Shown: positions 8,424 to 17,459, numbered from the stretch's first letter. The stretch: 64,000 nt of DNA from Elusimicrobiales bacterium (GCA_028688015.1 JAQTZB010000007.1:1-64000); one strand, 5' to 3'. Notes: generated from the letters alone by a model not told the origin. Numbers and translations: made by a program.

Positions 8424-9650
8424 TCAGAGCTTAACTATCTTCTTATATTCGTCCTGCAGGCCGAAGTACTGGGCGTACACGCTGCCGATATCCAGCAGGC
8501 CGGGGAACCGCCCCGTCTTGAGCCCGCCGAGCTTCTTGTCCCCGCCCTTCACGGCGGCGATGAACGGCAGCGGCTCGTTGTTGTGATAGCCGTAATCCTC
8601 GCGGTGCAGCATGCCGTGGTCGGCGGTGAGGCCCAGCAGGTCGCCGGGCGCCAGGTTCTTCTCTATCAGCGGCAGACAGCGGTCTATCTCCTCCAGTGAC
8701 TTCAGCGCGCCCTCCACCTCGCGCGTGTGGCCATAGACGCTGTCGGTGTCCACGAGGTTAGTGAAGATGAAGGTGCCCTTCGGCCGGTAAACGGAATGCG
8801 CCGCCTGCAGCGCATTGATGGTGCCCTGCAGCGAGAACGGGTTGGTGTCCTTCTTCTTCGGGTGCACGAAGCGAAGTTTCAGCGACGGGTCCAGGTAGAC
8901 CTCGTGGTTGAGCTTGATCTTGGCGCGGTAGGTGGTGTTCACCAGGTCGGCCGTCTTGCCGACGGCGACGGTCCAGACCGCGCCCTCGTTCATGAGGTCG
9001 ACCAGGGTTTTCTGCCCTATAGGCAGCACCGCGTCGTGGCGGTTGCCGGTGCGGATGATCTCGCCCGTCGCGTTCTTAACGTAGGAACGCGCGATCGCGC
9101 GGGTTATCGGGATGCCCATCTCCATCGCCAGCGCGAAGGCGGTGTCGGCTATCTTATGCTGCTCGGGCACCGGGATGACGGCCTCGTTCATAGCCAGCTG
9201 GATCAGCGGGTCGCACTTGCTGGCGTAGGCGATAGGCTTGCCGGTGCGCTCATGCTCCGCGGCGTTGAGCTCTATGGCCTCCATGCCGCCTGCCATCTTG
9301 TTGAAAAAGGTCTTGCGGCCTATGCGCTTTTCCAGTTCGGAGAGGTAATCCCTGCGGAAGCCGTCGTTGAAGAGGTCGTAAGTGCGGCGGTCCACCACGC
9401 CCATCATCTCGCGGTGGCCCACCAGGCTGTCCGCCGTGGCCGACACCTGGCTGACGCGGGCGGCGTAGGCCTTGCCGCCCGGCTTGCCCAGGCGGTCCCG
9501 GTATTCCGGCAGCACTATGCCGCCGAGGCCGAGGCGGCTCAGATTGGGCAGCTTCACCCTGCCCGGGTATTTGGAAAGCAGGTACTCCAGCGTGGAAAGG
9601 CCGACGGCGTCTATAACCATCAGCAGCGCGGTTTTCTGTTTATGTTTCAT
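8424..9650 (-). CDS. deoB: Phosphopentomutase-like alkaline-phosphatase-superfamily enzyme
   Basis: The 408-residue protein carries the metal-binding pattern of phosphopentomutase: MVIDAVG (Asp14), NLVDTDSVYGHTREVEG, and TADHGM followed by a His near HNNEPLPF. DeoB interconverts ribose 1- and 5-phosphate in nucleoside salvage. The length is DeoB-like. The nucleophile motif reads DSLVGH, so Ser75 replaces the threonine of typical DeoB (D-T-x-T-G-H), as in phosphoglycerate mutase iPGM (N-S-x-V-G-H). It may thus be a divergent DeoB or a related phosphomutase. AGGAG precedes the ATG. A CNT nucleoside transporter lies 15 kb away. Confidence 0.75.
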   Translation of the reverse strand: MKHKQKTALLMVIDAVGLSTLEYLLSKYPGRVKLPNLSRLGLGGIVLPEYRDRLGKPGGKAYAARVSQVSATADSLVGHREMMGVVDRRTYDLFNDGFRRDYLSELEKRIGRKTFFNKMAGGMEAIELNAAEHERTGKPIAYASKCDPLIQLAMNEAVIPVPEQHKIADTAFALAMEMGIPITRAIARSYVKNATGEIIRTGNRHDAVLPIGQKTLVDLMNEGAVWTVAVGKTADLVNTTYRAKIKLNHEVYLDPSLKLRFVHPKKKDTNPFSLQGTINALQAAHSVYRPKGTFIFTNLVDTDSVYGHTREVEGALKSLEEIDRCLPLIEKNLAPGDLLGLTADHGMLHREDYGYHNNEPLPFIAAVKGGDKKLGGLKTGRFPGLLDIGSVYAQYFGLQDEYKKIVKL

Positions 9651-9671
9651 GTAGGTTCTCCTGTGGAAATT

Positions 9672-10343
9672 TTACCAAATACCCGGCAGCAGCCGGTAAG
9701 GCACGCGCGCGGCGTACTCTTTGTAGCCGGGCAGGCCGCGCAGAAGCAGGCGGTCCTCCATGGCGGCGCGCGCCGCTATGGCCAGCGCCAGCAGGCCGGC
9801 AGGCAGCCAGGCGCTGCGCGAGCCGAGGGCGGCGGGCGTGGCCGCGGAAATAACTATAGAAGCGAGGTAGACGGGATGGCGCACGGCGCGGTAGGGGCCC
9901 TTGTCAGCCGGAGTCTGGCCGGGCTGCAGCACCGCCGCTCCTGCGGCGAACGGGTTGGACAGCAGGGCCCAGGAAAAAGCTGCGAGCGCGGCGAGGATAG
10001 CGGCGAAGGCCGCGGCGGAAACGGGGCCGAACGCGGAGGCCGGGCCCTCCAGCCCGCAGATGAGCACGGTGGCTCCCAGCAGGGCCGTCGAGACGGTGAT
10101 GAAGGCTTTATCCCAGGCTTCGGCGGCCGGCGGGGCCTCGGTCTCGCGCAGGCGCAGCAGCGCAGGCTGGCGGCGCCCCAGCAGTATGATGTTAGCGCAG
10201 GACCAGGCGGCGTAGGTCCCCAGGTAAGCCCAGCCCGCCGTCCAGCGGAAGCTGCCTCCCGGCACGAACAGCGCGGCGCCCAGCAGGCAGGCCCGGAAAG
10301 CCGCCAGGAAGGCGATGCGGAGATAAGGCGTTCCAGCCGTCAT
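9672..10343 (-). CDS. Isoprenylcysteine-carboxyl-methyltransferase-like membrane protein
   Basis: The 223-residue protein has about five hydrophobic segments and the ICMT/PEMT C-terminal signature GPYRAVRHPVYLASI, followed by an acidic EDRLLL segment and LPGYKEYAARVPYRLLPGIW. This integral membrane methyltransferase family uses SAM bound by the RHP motif. Bacterial members methylate unknown lipids, or occur with lipid and carotenoid genes. TATAAT lies 7 bases before its ATG with no Shine-Dalgarno. It is divergent from the M1-M28 peptidase. Confidence 0.82.
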   Translation of the reverse strand: MTAGTPYLRIAFLAAFRACLLGAALFVPGGSFRWTAGWAYLGTYAAWSCANIILLGRRQPALLRLRETEAPPAAEAWDKAFITVSTALLGATVLICGLEGPASAFGPVSAAAFAAILAALAAFSWALLSNPFAAGAAVLQPGQTPADKGPYRAVRHPVYLASIVISAATPAALGSRSAWLPAGLLALAIAARAAMEDRLLLRGLPGYKEYAARVPYRLLPGIW

Positions 10344-10350
10344 TCGGAAA

Positions 10351-10358
10351 ATTATAGT
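10351..10358. promoter_or_regulatory. Overlapping divergent -10 elements
   Basis: On the minus strand TATAAT (10356-10351) lies 7 bases before ATG 10343. On the plus strand TATAGT (10353-10358) lies 12 bases before ATG 10371. The two promoters physically overlap, so only one polymerase can bind at a time. Confidence 0.45.
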
Positions 10359-10370
10359 ATATCAGCGTAT

Positions 10371-13300
10371 ATGAAAATCCTTTTTTACCTTTTCCTTTCG
10401 GCCCTGCCCGCCGCCGCGCAAACTGTCAACCATGACCTTAAAGCCTCGCTGTCCCCCTCCGACGGCTCGCTGGCCGTCACCGACCGCGTCACGCTGCCCG
10501 CCCCCGCGGCGGAATTCATCTTTACGCTGCACCGCGGGCTGAAGCCGTCGGCCAAAGGCGCCTCCATAGAGGAGCTGCCAGCGGAGGCCGCCGCCCGCTA
10601 CGGGATAAACGGCTCTACCGCCGGCCTCTACGCCGCCTACCGCGTAAAGCCCCCTAAGCCCGCCGCCTCTTTTACCCTGGACTACGGCGGCGTGATAAAC
10701 CACCCGCCGGGCGAGCAGGCGCAGGAGTACGCCCGCAGCTTCTCAGAAACGCCCGGGGTGATCTCCCCGGAAGGCTGCTACCTCTCCGGCTCTTCGGGCT
10801 GGTACCCCTATTTCGAAGGTGCGCTCGTGACCTTCCGGCTCGAGGCCTCGCTGCCCGCGCCCTACAGCGCGGTCGCCGGCGGGAGCCGGGCCAAGGCCCA
10901 GGCTAAGGAAGGCAGGAACACGGCGGTCTGGGAAACCGCCAAACCGCAGGACGACATTACGCTTACCTGCGGAAAATACACAGAGTACGCCAGGAAGGAA
11001 GGCCCGCTGGAGTACCAGGCTTTCCTGCGCTCGCCGGACCCGGAACTGGCCGCGCGCTACCTCGAGGCCACCGGCAAGTACGTCAGGCTCTACTCGGACC
11101 TCATCGGGGCCTACCCCTACGGCAAGTTCGCGCTCGTCGAGAATTTCTGGGACACCGGCTACGGCCTCCCCTCGTTCACGCTGCTGGGCAACAAGGTCAT
11201 CCGCCTGCCCTTCATCATCAGCTCGTCCTACCCGCACGAGATCCTGCACAACTGGTGGGGCAACGGCGTGTTCGTGGATTACGCTTCGGGCAACTGGTGC
11301 GAGGGGCTGACAGCCTACCTGGCCGACTACCTGATAGCCGAGAACCGCGGCAAGGGCCGCGACTACCGCATGGCCACGCTCCAGAAGTACGCGGACTACG
11401 TCTCCGGCGGGGCCGATTTCCCCCTCACGGAATTCCGCTCGCGCCATTCGTCCGCCTCCGAGGCGGTGGGCTACGGCAAGGCGCTGATGGCCTACCACAT
11501 GCTGCGCGGCCTCTTGGGCGACGCAAACTTCCGGCTGGGCCTGAAGCGCTTTTACGCCGACAACGCTTTCAGGACCGCCTCCTTCTCCGACCTGCGCGCG
11601 GCCTTCGAAAAGACCACCGGCCCGGGCCGGCTGAAGCCTTTCTTCGACCAGTGGACCGCGCGGCCCGGGGCTCCGGCGCTGGCCCTCAAAAGCGCCCGGG
11701 TGACGCGCGGCAACGACGGGTACGACCTGGAGTTCACGCTGGCGCAGACGCAGGCCGGCCCTCCCTACGACCTGCAGGTACCCGCCGCCTTCTATCTCGA
11801 GGGCGCCGCCGAGCCGCGCCTTAAGGTCCTCCCGCTGCGCGAGAAAGAGGCCACCTTCCATTACAGCTCTCCCCTCCAGCGGCCGCTGCGCCTGGAGATA
11901 GACCCGGAGTTCGACCTTTTCCGGCGCGTCAGCCCGCTGGAAACCCCGCCGACGCTCTCGCGCCTGCTGGGCGCCTCCAAACCCCTGATCATAATCCCGG
12001 CCGGCGAGCAGGGCGAGCCCTGGCGCGGTTTGGCGGCGGCCTGGACCAAGGACAAAGAGAACCTGCCTGTCATCGCCGGCGATAGCGAGACGCAGTCCGT
12101 GCCGGCCGCCTCTTCTTACTGGCTGTTCGGCGGGGAGAACCTGCTGGCGCGGGATTTCGAAGCGGCCCTGGAGGCCTACGGTGCGGCTTTCGACTTTGAG
12201 AGCATTACCATCGACAACAGGCGCTTTCCGCGCGAAGGGCACACCTTCGTCTTCGCCGGCTTTAACCCGGCTAACCCCGTGTATTCCGGCGCGCTGGTCG
12301 TTTCCGACAGCACGGACAAACTGCCGCTGCTGGCCGGCAAGCTGCCGCATTACGGCAAGTATTCCTGGCTGGTCTTCGACAGGAACATGACCTCCGTAGC
12401 CACTGGCATCTGGAAGGCGGACTCTTCGCCCCTGGCCATGAACCTGGCGCCCGAAGCCCCGGGTCCCGGCCCCTACCCGGTCCAGCCGCCGCTGGCCTGG
12501 CTGCCCTCGGTCTTCTCGGAAGCCCGCATGCTGCAGGACGCGCGCGCCCTGGCGGCGACGCCGGCGGGGCGGGCACCCGGCACCGACGGGCACCGCAAGG
12601 CGGCGGAATTCATACAGAAAGAATTCCGCGCCGCCGGGCTCAAACCTTTCGGCGGCGGCTACCGCGCTCCGGAAGACAAGCCCGGGCGCGGCAACGTACT
12701 CGGACAGGTAGAGGGCGCCACGCTGAAGAACGACTACCTGGTGCTCTGCGCCCACTACGACCATTTGCCGGCTAAGGACGGAGCAGTGTTCCCCGGCGCC
12801 GACGACAACGCCTCCGGAGTAGCCGTCCTGCTGGAGCTGGCCCGCCATTACTCAAAGAACCCGGCCCCCCGCACCATAGTCTTCGCCGCTTTCGACGGCG
12901 AGGAACTGGGCCGGCAGGGCTCCAAGTCCTTCGTCGCCGCGCTCCCGGAACCCGTCCGCGCCAAGGTAAACGCGGCGGTGAACTTCGACACCGTAGGCAG
13001 GCTCGGGGCCGGGAAGATCCTGGCGCTGGGCTCCGGCTCTTCGGACAAATGGGTGCACATCCTGCGCGGGGCCGGCTTCGTGACCGGCTACGACTACGCC
13101 GCCGCGGCCGACCTAGACTCCAGCGACCAGGCTAGCTTCATAGAGGCCGGCATCCCCGCCCTCCAGCTCTTCAGCGGGCCGCACGCCGACTACCACAAGC
13201 CCTCGGACACCCCCGACAAGCTCGACGGACGCGGGCTGGTGAAGATTGCGGAATTCTCGCGCGAGCTGGCCGACTACCTGGCCGGGACGGCCGATTTCAT

Positions 13301-13613
13301 CACCCGCCCGGCGGGAGCCGCCGCGCCGGCGCCGCGGCCGTCCGGCGAGCGCAAGGCCTCCACGGGGCTCGTGCCCGATTTCTCTTTCCAGGGCAAAGGG
13401 GTGCAGGCGCAGGATATTACGCCTGGCTCCCCGCTGGACAAGGCCGGGCTCAGGCCGGGCGCCGTGATCATAAAGCTCAACGGGATAAGCGTGGAAGGCC
13501 TGCGGGAATATTCGGCGGAACTGAAAAAATTCAGCCCCGGCCAGAAAGTAAGCGTCACTTACCTTTCCGGCGGGGCGGAAACCACTGCGGAGATAGAGCT
13601 CGGGGCCCGTTAG
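10371..13613 (+). CDS. Secreted M1-M28-PDZ fusion metallopeptidase
   Basis: The 1080-residue protein begins with a signal peptide (MKILFYLFLSALPAAAQ). Residues about 20-470 resemble an M1 aminopeptidase: HEILH at 289-293 with the downstream glutamate in WCEGLTAYLADY. Residues about 690-970 form an M28 aminopeptidase: HYDH (795), ADDNASG (Asp811), EE at 844-845, NFDTVG (Asp873) and a late HADYH ligand. Residues about 1000-1080 are a PDZ domain (DITPGSPLDKAGLRPG). All catalytic ligands appear intact in both peptidases, so one chain probably carries two exopeptidase sites. The open frame extends far upstream, but the signal peptide and promoter place the start at 10371. Confidence 0.88.
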   Translation: MKILFYLFLSALPAAAQTVNHDLKASLSPSDGSLAVTDRVTLPAPAAEFIFTLHRGLKPSAKGASIEELPAEAAARYGINGSTAGLYAAYRVKPPKPAASFTLDYGGVINHPPGEQAQEYARSFSETPGVISPEGCYLSGSSGWYPYFEGALVTFRLEASLPAPYSAVAGGSRAKAQAKEGRNTAVWETAKPQDDITLTCGKYTEYARKEGPLEYQAFLRSPDPELAARYLEATGKYVRLYSDLIGAYPYGKFALVENFWDTGYGLPSFTLLGNKVIRLPFIISSSYPHEILHNWWGNGVFVDYASGNWCEGLTAYLADYLIAENRGKGRDYRMATLQKYADYVSGGADFPLTEFRSRHSSASEAVGYGKALMAYHMLRGLLGDANFRLGLKRFYADNAFRTASFSDLRAAFEKTTGPGRLKPFFDQWTARPGAPALALKSARVTRGNDGYDLEFTLAQTQAGPPYDLQVPAAFYLEGAAEPRLKVLPLREKEATFHYSSPLQRPLRLEIDPEFDLFRRVSPLETPPTLSRLLGASKPLIIIPAGEQGEPWRGLAAAWTKDKENLPVIAGDSETQSVPAASSYWLFGGENLLARDFEAALEAYGAAFDFESITIDNRRFPREGHTFVFAGFNPANPVYSGALVVSDSTDKLPLLAGKLPHYGKYSWLVFDRNMTSVATGIWKADSSPLAMNLAPEAPGPGPYPVQPPLAWLPSVFSEARMLQDARALAATPAGRAPGTDGHRKAAEFIQKEFRAAGLKPFGGGYRAPEDKPGRGNVLGQVEGATLKNDYLVLCAHYDHLPAKDGAVFPGADDNASGVAVLLELARHYSKNPAPRTIVFAAFDGEELGRQGSKSFVAALPEPVRAKVNAAVNFDTVGRLGAGKILALGSGSSDKWVHILRGAGFVTGYDYAAAADLDSSDQASFIEAGIPALQLFSGPHADYHKPSDTPDKLDGRGLVKIAEFSRELADYLAGTADFITRPAGAAAPAPRPSGERKASTGLVPDFSFQGKGVQAQDITPGSPLDKAGLRPGAVIIKLNGISVEGLREYSAELKKFSPGQKVSVTYLSGGAETTAEIELGAR

Positions 13614-13623
13614 CCGCGGCTAA
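13610..13623. other. Perfect palindrome holding both convergent stop codons
   Basis: TTAGCCGCGGCTAA contains the TAG stop of the plus-strand peptidase and the TAG stop of the minus-strand DUF2892 gene, with only six bases between the coding regions. Confidence 0.6.
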
Positions 13624-13820
13624 TCCACGCTGCAGGTGTTGATGCCGAACAGCTTATAAAGGCCGCAGAAGCCGACCAGGCCCGTGATCACGGCCATCGC
13701 CCCTGCCAGGCCCAGTATTACCGAGGCCAGGCCGGCGGAAGTGTAAGAGAAGTAACCCAGCGCGGCCCCGGCTATCAGCCGGATCACCCTGTCCAGTTTG
13801 CCTACGTTCTTAATGATCAT
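13620..13820 (-). CDS. DUF2892 inner-membrane protein
   Basis: The 66-residue protein has the DUF2892 pattern: N-terminal KNVGKLDRVIRLIAG, then a glycine-rich helix pair and a C-terminal GFCGLYKLFGINTC. The family (YgaP membrane part) is often found with rhodanese or thiol-redox proteins. It follows the disulfide oxidoreductase by 17 bases with a GGGAGG ribosome site, so the two are cotranscribed. A redox or sulfur-related role is inferred from this neighbour. Confidence 0.85.
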   Translation of the reverse strand: MIIKNVGKLDRVIRLIAGAALGYFSYTSAGLASVILGLAGAMAVITGLVGFCGLYKLFGINTCSVD

Positions 13821-13837
13821 ACCGTCCTCCCGGCCGC

Positions 13838-14479
13838 CTAGGCGGCGGCCTGCAGCACCGCCGCGAGCATGGCCGATTCCGGCTGCGCCCCGACGAGGCT
13901 GATCTTTTCGTTCACTACTATCTGCGGCACGCCCGAAACTCCGTATTTTTCCGCCAGGGCAGGGAACTCGCTGGCTTCCACCATCTCCGCAGTTATCTGC
14001 GGCGAGGCCAGCGCGAATTTATGGGCCAGCACCACCGCGGCCGGGCAGTAGGGGCAGGTGGGCGTTACGAAAACCTTTATATTTACCGGCTTGCCGACGC
14101 CGCCCAGCGCGGCGAGCGTCTCCGGCTGCAGGTCCTGCGAGGGGGCGGCCGAGTTCTTGAGCGCCTCCAGCAGGGAGACGAACTCGTAGCCGGCTGGGAT
14201 GCCGTAAAAGAACACGCGCTTGCCCGCGGGGCCCTCTATGACGGCGCCCGGAGTCAGTGTCACGCCGTAGGCAGCGGCCTTTTCGGTATCCGTTACCTTG
14301 TTGTAGGTCTCCAGTTTCACTTTCTCCGACAGCGAAGCCAGCTCCTTGTAAAAATCCTCGGCGGGGCCGCAGGTCTGGCACAGCAGCGCCTCTTTAAAGA
14401 ATATGATCTTGACCTCTCCGGCCAATTCCGAGAAGCGCTTCTTGACCTCTTCCGCCGTCTGAGTATCCATGAAAGTCAT
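13838..14479 (-). CDS. Glutaredoxin-like protein disulfide oxidoreductase (PDO)
   Basis: The 213-residue protein consists of two thioredoxin folds. The first carries Cys34-Gln-Thr-Cys37 and the second Cys142-Pro-Tyr-Cys145 followed by the cis-Pro segment GVPQIVVN. This two-domain architecture is that of the PDO family, which is common in thermophiles and anaerobes and acts in cytoplasmic disulfide exchange. The CPYC site is the usual active one. The start at 14479 is supported by GGAG seven bases upstream; an alternative ATG lies three codons in. It leads the operon with DUF2892. Confidence 0.87.
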   Translation of the reverse strand: MTFMDTQTAEEVKKRFSELAGEVKIIFFKEALLCQTCGPAEDFYKELASLSEKVKLETYNKVTDTEKAAAYGVTLTPGAVIEGPAGKRVFFYGIPAGYEFVSLLEALKNSAAPSQDLQPETLAALGGVGKPVNIKVFVTPTCPYCPAAVVLAHKFALASPQITAEMVEASEFPALAEKYGVSGVPQIVVNEKISLVGAQPESAMLAAVLQAAA

Positions 14480-14550
14480 AGCAATTCTCCTTATTCCCCT
14501 CTTAACAATTAGATGTTCCGGCCCCCGGAAAGGTTTCAGGCCGGCCAGGC

Positions 14551-15504
14551 CTACTCGGCCTTCAGCTGAGTATAGGAATAGGCGGTCCCTTTAGCCGGCA
14601 CGCATTTACCCCCTGAAAAGTTGAAAAGCGCCGGAAGGTACTTAACCGGGTTCGACGCCACTTCCCCCAACGGCTCAGGGGTTAACTCGGACACGCCCTC
14701 CACGGTATAGGCGCAGGCAGCCTTGCCGTCGGGCAGAGAGTACAGGAAGAAATCGAGGCGGTACTGCTCGTCTGAGCGGTCCGAGATCGCCGCGAAGTAA
14801 AGGCCGGCCGGGCCGAGGTCCGCCACCTTCGTCCGCTCACCGCACCCTACGAGCCTGTCCCCGCGGTAAAGCCAGTCGCGGTAATACACCACGCGGTACT
14901 GGCCTGCTACATCCCGCGGCGAATAGTCCCGGCTGTAAGAATAGACCTGATAGCCGCGCACGTCCGAGTTTTTCTTCGCGAGGGCTTTCACCCTTGTCAG
15001 AGGCCAATCGCAGGATGGCAGGAGCCCGGCTTTTTCTATGGCTTTATCGAGGGTCTCCTCCAGGTACTCCCGGGTCAGCCTGGCGTCCGGGACGGCGGGC
15101 GTGAAATAGTCGGTCCCGCGGTGCCCGTCGGCCTCGCCCTTGTCCTGGAAGAAGGAGCCCTCGTTCACGGTCGCGCCCTGGCTCAGCGAGACCAGGAAAT
15201 CCCAGGGCGCGCCGGTATCTTTCCGCGCCAGGCTGCCGGCCACCAGCAGCGCGCCATAAACGAACTTCGGATCATGGCAGGCGCGCGGCCGGACCTGCTT
15301 TCCGGCGCAGGCCAATTCTTCCCTGAAGCGCTGTATGATCGCGGCGGCCTCCCCGGCCGTTTTTACTCCGGAGAGCGCCGCGACGGCGCGGGTGCGGGCG
15401 GCAGGATCTTCGGAGTACAGCGCCGCCACCTGCTCCGTGAGGGCGGCGGCCCGGGCGTGAGAAACACCCGTCAGCAGTATTGCGATGGTCAGGAATATGC
15501 GCAT
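14551..15504 (-). CDS. Exported protein of unknown function
   Basis: The 317-residue protein has a signal peptide (MRIFLTIAILLTGVSHARA). Its early part resembles a short helical repeat (YSEDPAARTRAVAALSG), the kind seen in HEAT-like units. The rest is mixed and rich in Tyr and Asp (GYQVYSYSRDYSPRD, YRVVYYRDWLYRGDRLV). Five or six cysteines suggest periplasmic disulfides. I do not recognise a family. GGGGGGAC precedes the ATG. It may be cotranscribed with the upstream RluA/MFS pair, from which it is separated by 40 bases. Confidence 0.65.
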   Translation of the reverse strand: MRIFLTIAILLTGVSHARAAALTEQVAALYSEDPAARTRAVAALSGVKTAGEAAAIIQRFREELACAGKQVRPRACHDPKFVYGALLVAGSLARKDTGAPWDFLVSLSQGATVNEGSFFQDKGEADGHRGTDYFTPAVPDARLTREYLEETLDKAIEKAGLLPSCDWPLTRVKALAKKNSDVRGYQVYSYSRDYSPRDVAGQYRVVYYRDWLYRGDRLVGCGERTKVADLGPAGLYFAAISDRSDEQYRLDFFLYSLPDGKAACAYTVEGVSELTPEPLGEVASNPVKYLPALFNFSGGKCVPAKGTAYSYTQLKAE

Positions 15505-15544
15505 AAACTGTCCCCCCGATTTACAAACCGGCGCTGTACGGCCG

Positions 15545-16198
15545 CTACAAAACTTTCAGCACGCCCATGAAGTCGTCGGGCGGGTAAACCTCGAAGGAGA
15601 CGGGCTTGCAGGTGGCCATGTCGTTGAACCTGAGCTTCCAGGCGTGCAGCATCAGGCGCGGATACCGGGCCTGCTTGACAGCGTCGCCATAAAGCCGGTC
15701 GCCGAGGACGGGGTTGCCTATGGAATAGAGGTGGGCCCTGATCTGGTGCCGCCGCCCAGTGATGATGGAAACGTCCAGCACGGTAGCGGTCTTGTGCCGC
15801 TCTAGCACCTCGTACCGGGTGACCGCGGCCTTCCCGTCGAAAACCACGGACACACGCCCCGAGCCCCGCTCTTTGAGCGGCTTGTCTATCTCCCCGCGCT
15901 TCTCGGCCACACGGCCCTCGACCGCCACGAGGTAGTGCTTCTCCACGGCGCGCGTCTCGAAAAGCCCCGAGTAATAGCGGTGCGCCTTCTCCGTGCGGGC
16001 GAAGAGGATCAGGCCGCTGGCGTCCCGGTCCAGGCGGTGCACCACGAAGACCTTGCCGAAGCGCTGATGCAGCAGGCCCACCAGGTGCTTCTCCTTTGCC
16101 AGGTCGCCCCGGGCGGGCATGGTCAGCACACCGGAAGGTTTGTTAACCACAAGCAGGTCCGGGCCCTCCTTCACTATTTCGATATCTTCTGGTTTCAT
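15545..16198 (-). CDS. RluA-family pseudouridine synthase
   Basis: The 217-residue protein contains the RluA signature VVHRLDRDASGLILFA with catalytic Asp57, an early LLVVNKPSGVL, and the late GRRHQIRAHL motif. It isomerises uridine to pseudouridine in rRNA or tRNA. There is no N-terminal S4 domain, so it is a short form like RluA or TruC. It starts inside the stop of the MFS gene (ATGA). The target site cannot be assigned from sequence alone. Confidence 0.88.
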   Translation of the reverse strand: MKPEDIEIVKEGPDLLVVNKPSGVLTMPARGDLAKEKHLVGLLHQRFGKVFVVHRLDRDASGLILFARTEKAHRYYSGLFETRAVEKHYLVAVEGRVAEKRGEIDKPLKERGSGRVSVVFDGKAAVTRYEVLERHKTATVLDVSIITGRRHQIRAHLYSIGNPVLGDRLYGDAVKQARYPRLMLHAWKLRFNDMATCKPVSFEVYPPDDFMGVLKVL

Positions 16199-17403
16199 GC
16201 GGCGTGGAAGTCCTTTTTATAAGCTTCGCCGGCGGCTATGGAAATGAAGCCGCCGAACACGAGGTAGAGCATCGCCAGGAACAGCGCCACCGGCAGCCCG
16301 GCGCGGTCGGAGACCACGCCGAGCAGGAACGGCGAGATGGCGTCGCCCAGCGCGTGTATCAGGAAGATGTCCAGAGCGAAAGCCATGGAGCGCATCGTCA
16401 CCGGGACCACCTCCACGATGGCGGCGTGATAGGGCCCTGAATAGGCGAAAACGAAGAACTCGGCGAAGAACATCATGACAAGGGAGGTATGAAGGTCGTT
16501 CGTCAGGATGGCGGCCGCGCCGAAGGGGATGCTCAGGAAGAAGCTGAGGTAGCCTACTATGAAATACGAGCGCTTGGTGCGCTTATGCAGCCAGTCGGCC
16601 GCCCAGCCCCCGGTAAAATTACCGGTTATGCCGGCCAGCACCGTGACCGCGCCGAACAGCAGGCCCGCCTTGCCTACGGAAATATCGAAGGCGCGCACGA
16701 AATACGAGGGCATCCAGGCCGACATCCCGCCGACCGAGAAAGTGCCGATGGACTGGGCCAGGCAGATCAGCAGGAAAGTCCGGTTCTTGAACAGCGCCGC
16801 GTAGCCCCTGAAAGAGATATGCTCGGAGCGCTTCGTCTTCTCCGGCGTCTCGCGCAGGAAGAGCGTAGCCACGCCAAGCAGCATGCCCGGCACGGCCACT
16901 ATGAAAAAGGCGTTGCGCCAGCCGAAGTGCTGCCCCAGGTAGCCGCCCAGCAGGTAGCCTATGGCGCTGCCCAGCGGGATGCCCAGCGCGTAGAGCGCCA
17001 TGATCCGGGCGCGCTTTTCCTGCGGGAACCACTCGGCCAGGAAGGACGGGCAGGCCGTGCCGTAGCCGGCCTCGCCGATGCCTACCGCCGAGCGCGTGGC
17101 GATCAGTTGGCCGTAGTTCTTGACCACGCCGCTGAACAGCGTGGAGATGCTCCAGAAGATGGCGCTGACGCCTATGATGAGCGGCCGCCGCACCCTGTCC
17201 CCGAAGTAACCCACGAACGGCGCGAAGCACATGTAGACTATCATGAACGACGACGCCAGGAACCCCAACTGGGCGTCGCTCAGCCGCAGGTCCGCCTTGA
17301 TCAGCGGGAAAACTGCGTAGAGCACCTGCCGGTCGATGTAATTGAAGAGGCTCAGGCCCAGGACCAGCCACAGCACCCGGCGCGCGTATTTAGGATCGTC
17401 CAT
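16195..17403 (-). CDS. MFS transporter, Spinster-like
   Basis: The 402-residue membrane protein has about twelve helices. The N-terminus NYIDRQVLYAVFPLIKADL, loop GYFGDRVRRPLI and RSAVGIGEAGYGTACPSFLAEWFP match the Spinster/phthalate-type major facilitator branch. Substrate is probably an organic anion or lipid-like compound, and cannot be fixed. It is translationally coupled to the RluA gene, an unexpected partner. TATGAT lies 9 bases before the ATG and no Shine-Dalgarno is seen. Confidence 0.87.
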   Translation of the reverse strand: MDDPKYARRVLWLVLGLSLFNYIDRQVLYAVFPLIKADLRLSDAQLGFLASSFMIVYMCFAPFVGYFGDRVRRPLIIGVSAIFWSISTLFSGVVKNYGQLIATRSAVGIGEAGYGTACPSFLAEWFPQEKRARIMALYALGIPLGSAIGYLLGGYLGQHFGWRNAFFIVAVPGMLLGVATLFLRETPEKTKRSEHISFRGYAALFKNRTFLLICLAQSIGTFSVGGMSAWMPSYFVRAFDISVGKAGLLFGAVTVLAGITGNFTGGWAADWLHKRTKRSYFIVGYLSFFLSIPFGAAAILTNDLHTSLVMMFFAEFFVFAYSGPYHAAIVEVVPVTMRSMAFALDIFLIHALGDAISPFLLGVVSDRAGLPVALFLAMLYLVFGGFISIAAGEAYKKDFHAA

Positions 17404-17443
17404 CTGAATACAATCATAGCAAAATGCTAAACTTTAAAAAGAC

Positions 17444-17459
17444 GCGGGGACGGCCCCGC
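17444..17459 (+). promoter_or_regulatory. GC hairpin in the leader of the M18 gene
   Basis: GCGGGG-ACGG-CCCCGC forms a 6-bp stem 22 bases before the ATG, between a TAAACT -10 candidate and the GGAGG ribosome site. There is no U-tract, so it is more likely a leader hairpin than a terminator. Confidence 0.35.

Noticed and set aside
8727..10370. Upstream extension of the M1-M28 peptidase frame by about 548 codons
   Set aside because: It runs antisense through the deoB-like and ICMT genes, has low-complexity composition, and a good signal peptide start exists at 10371.
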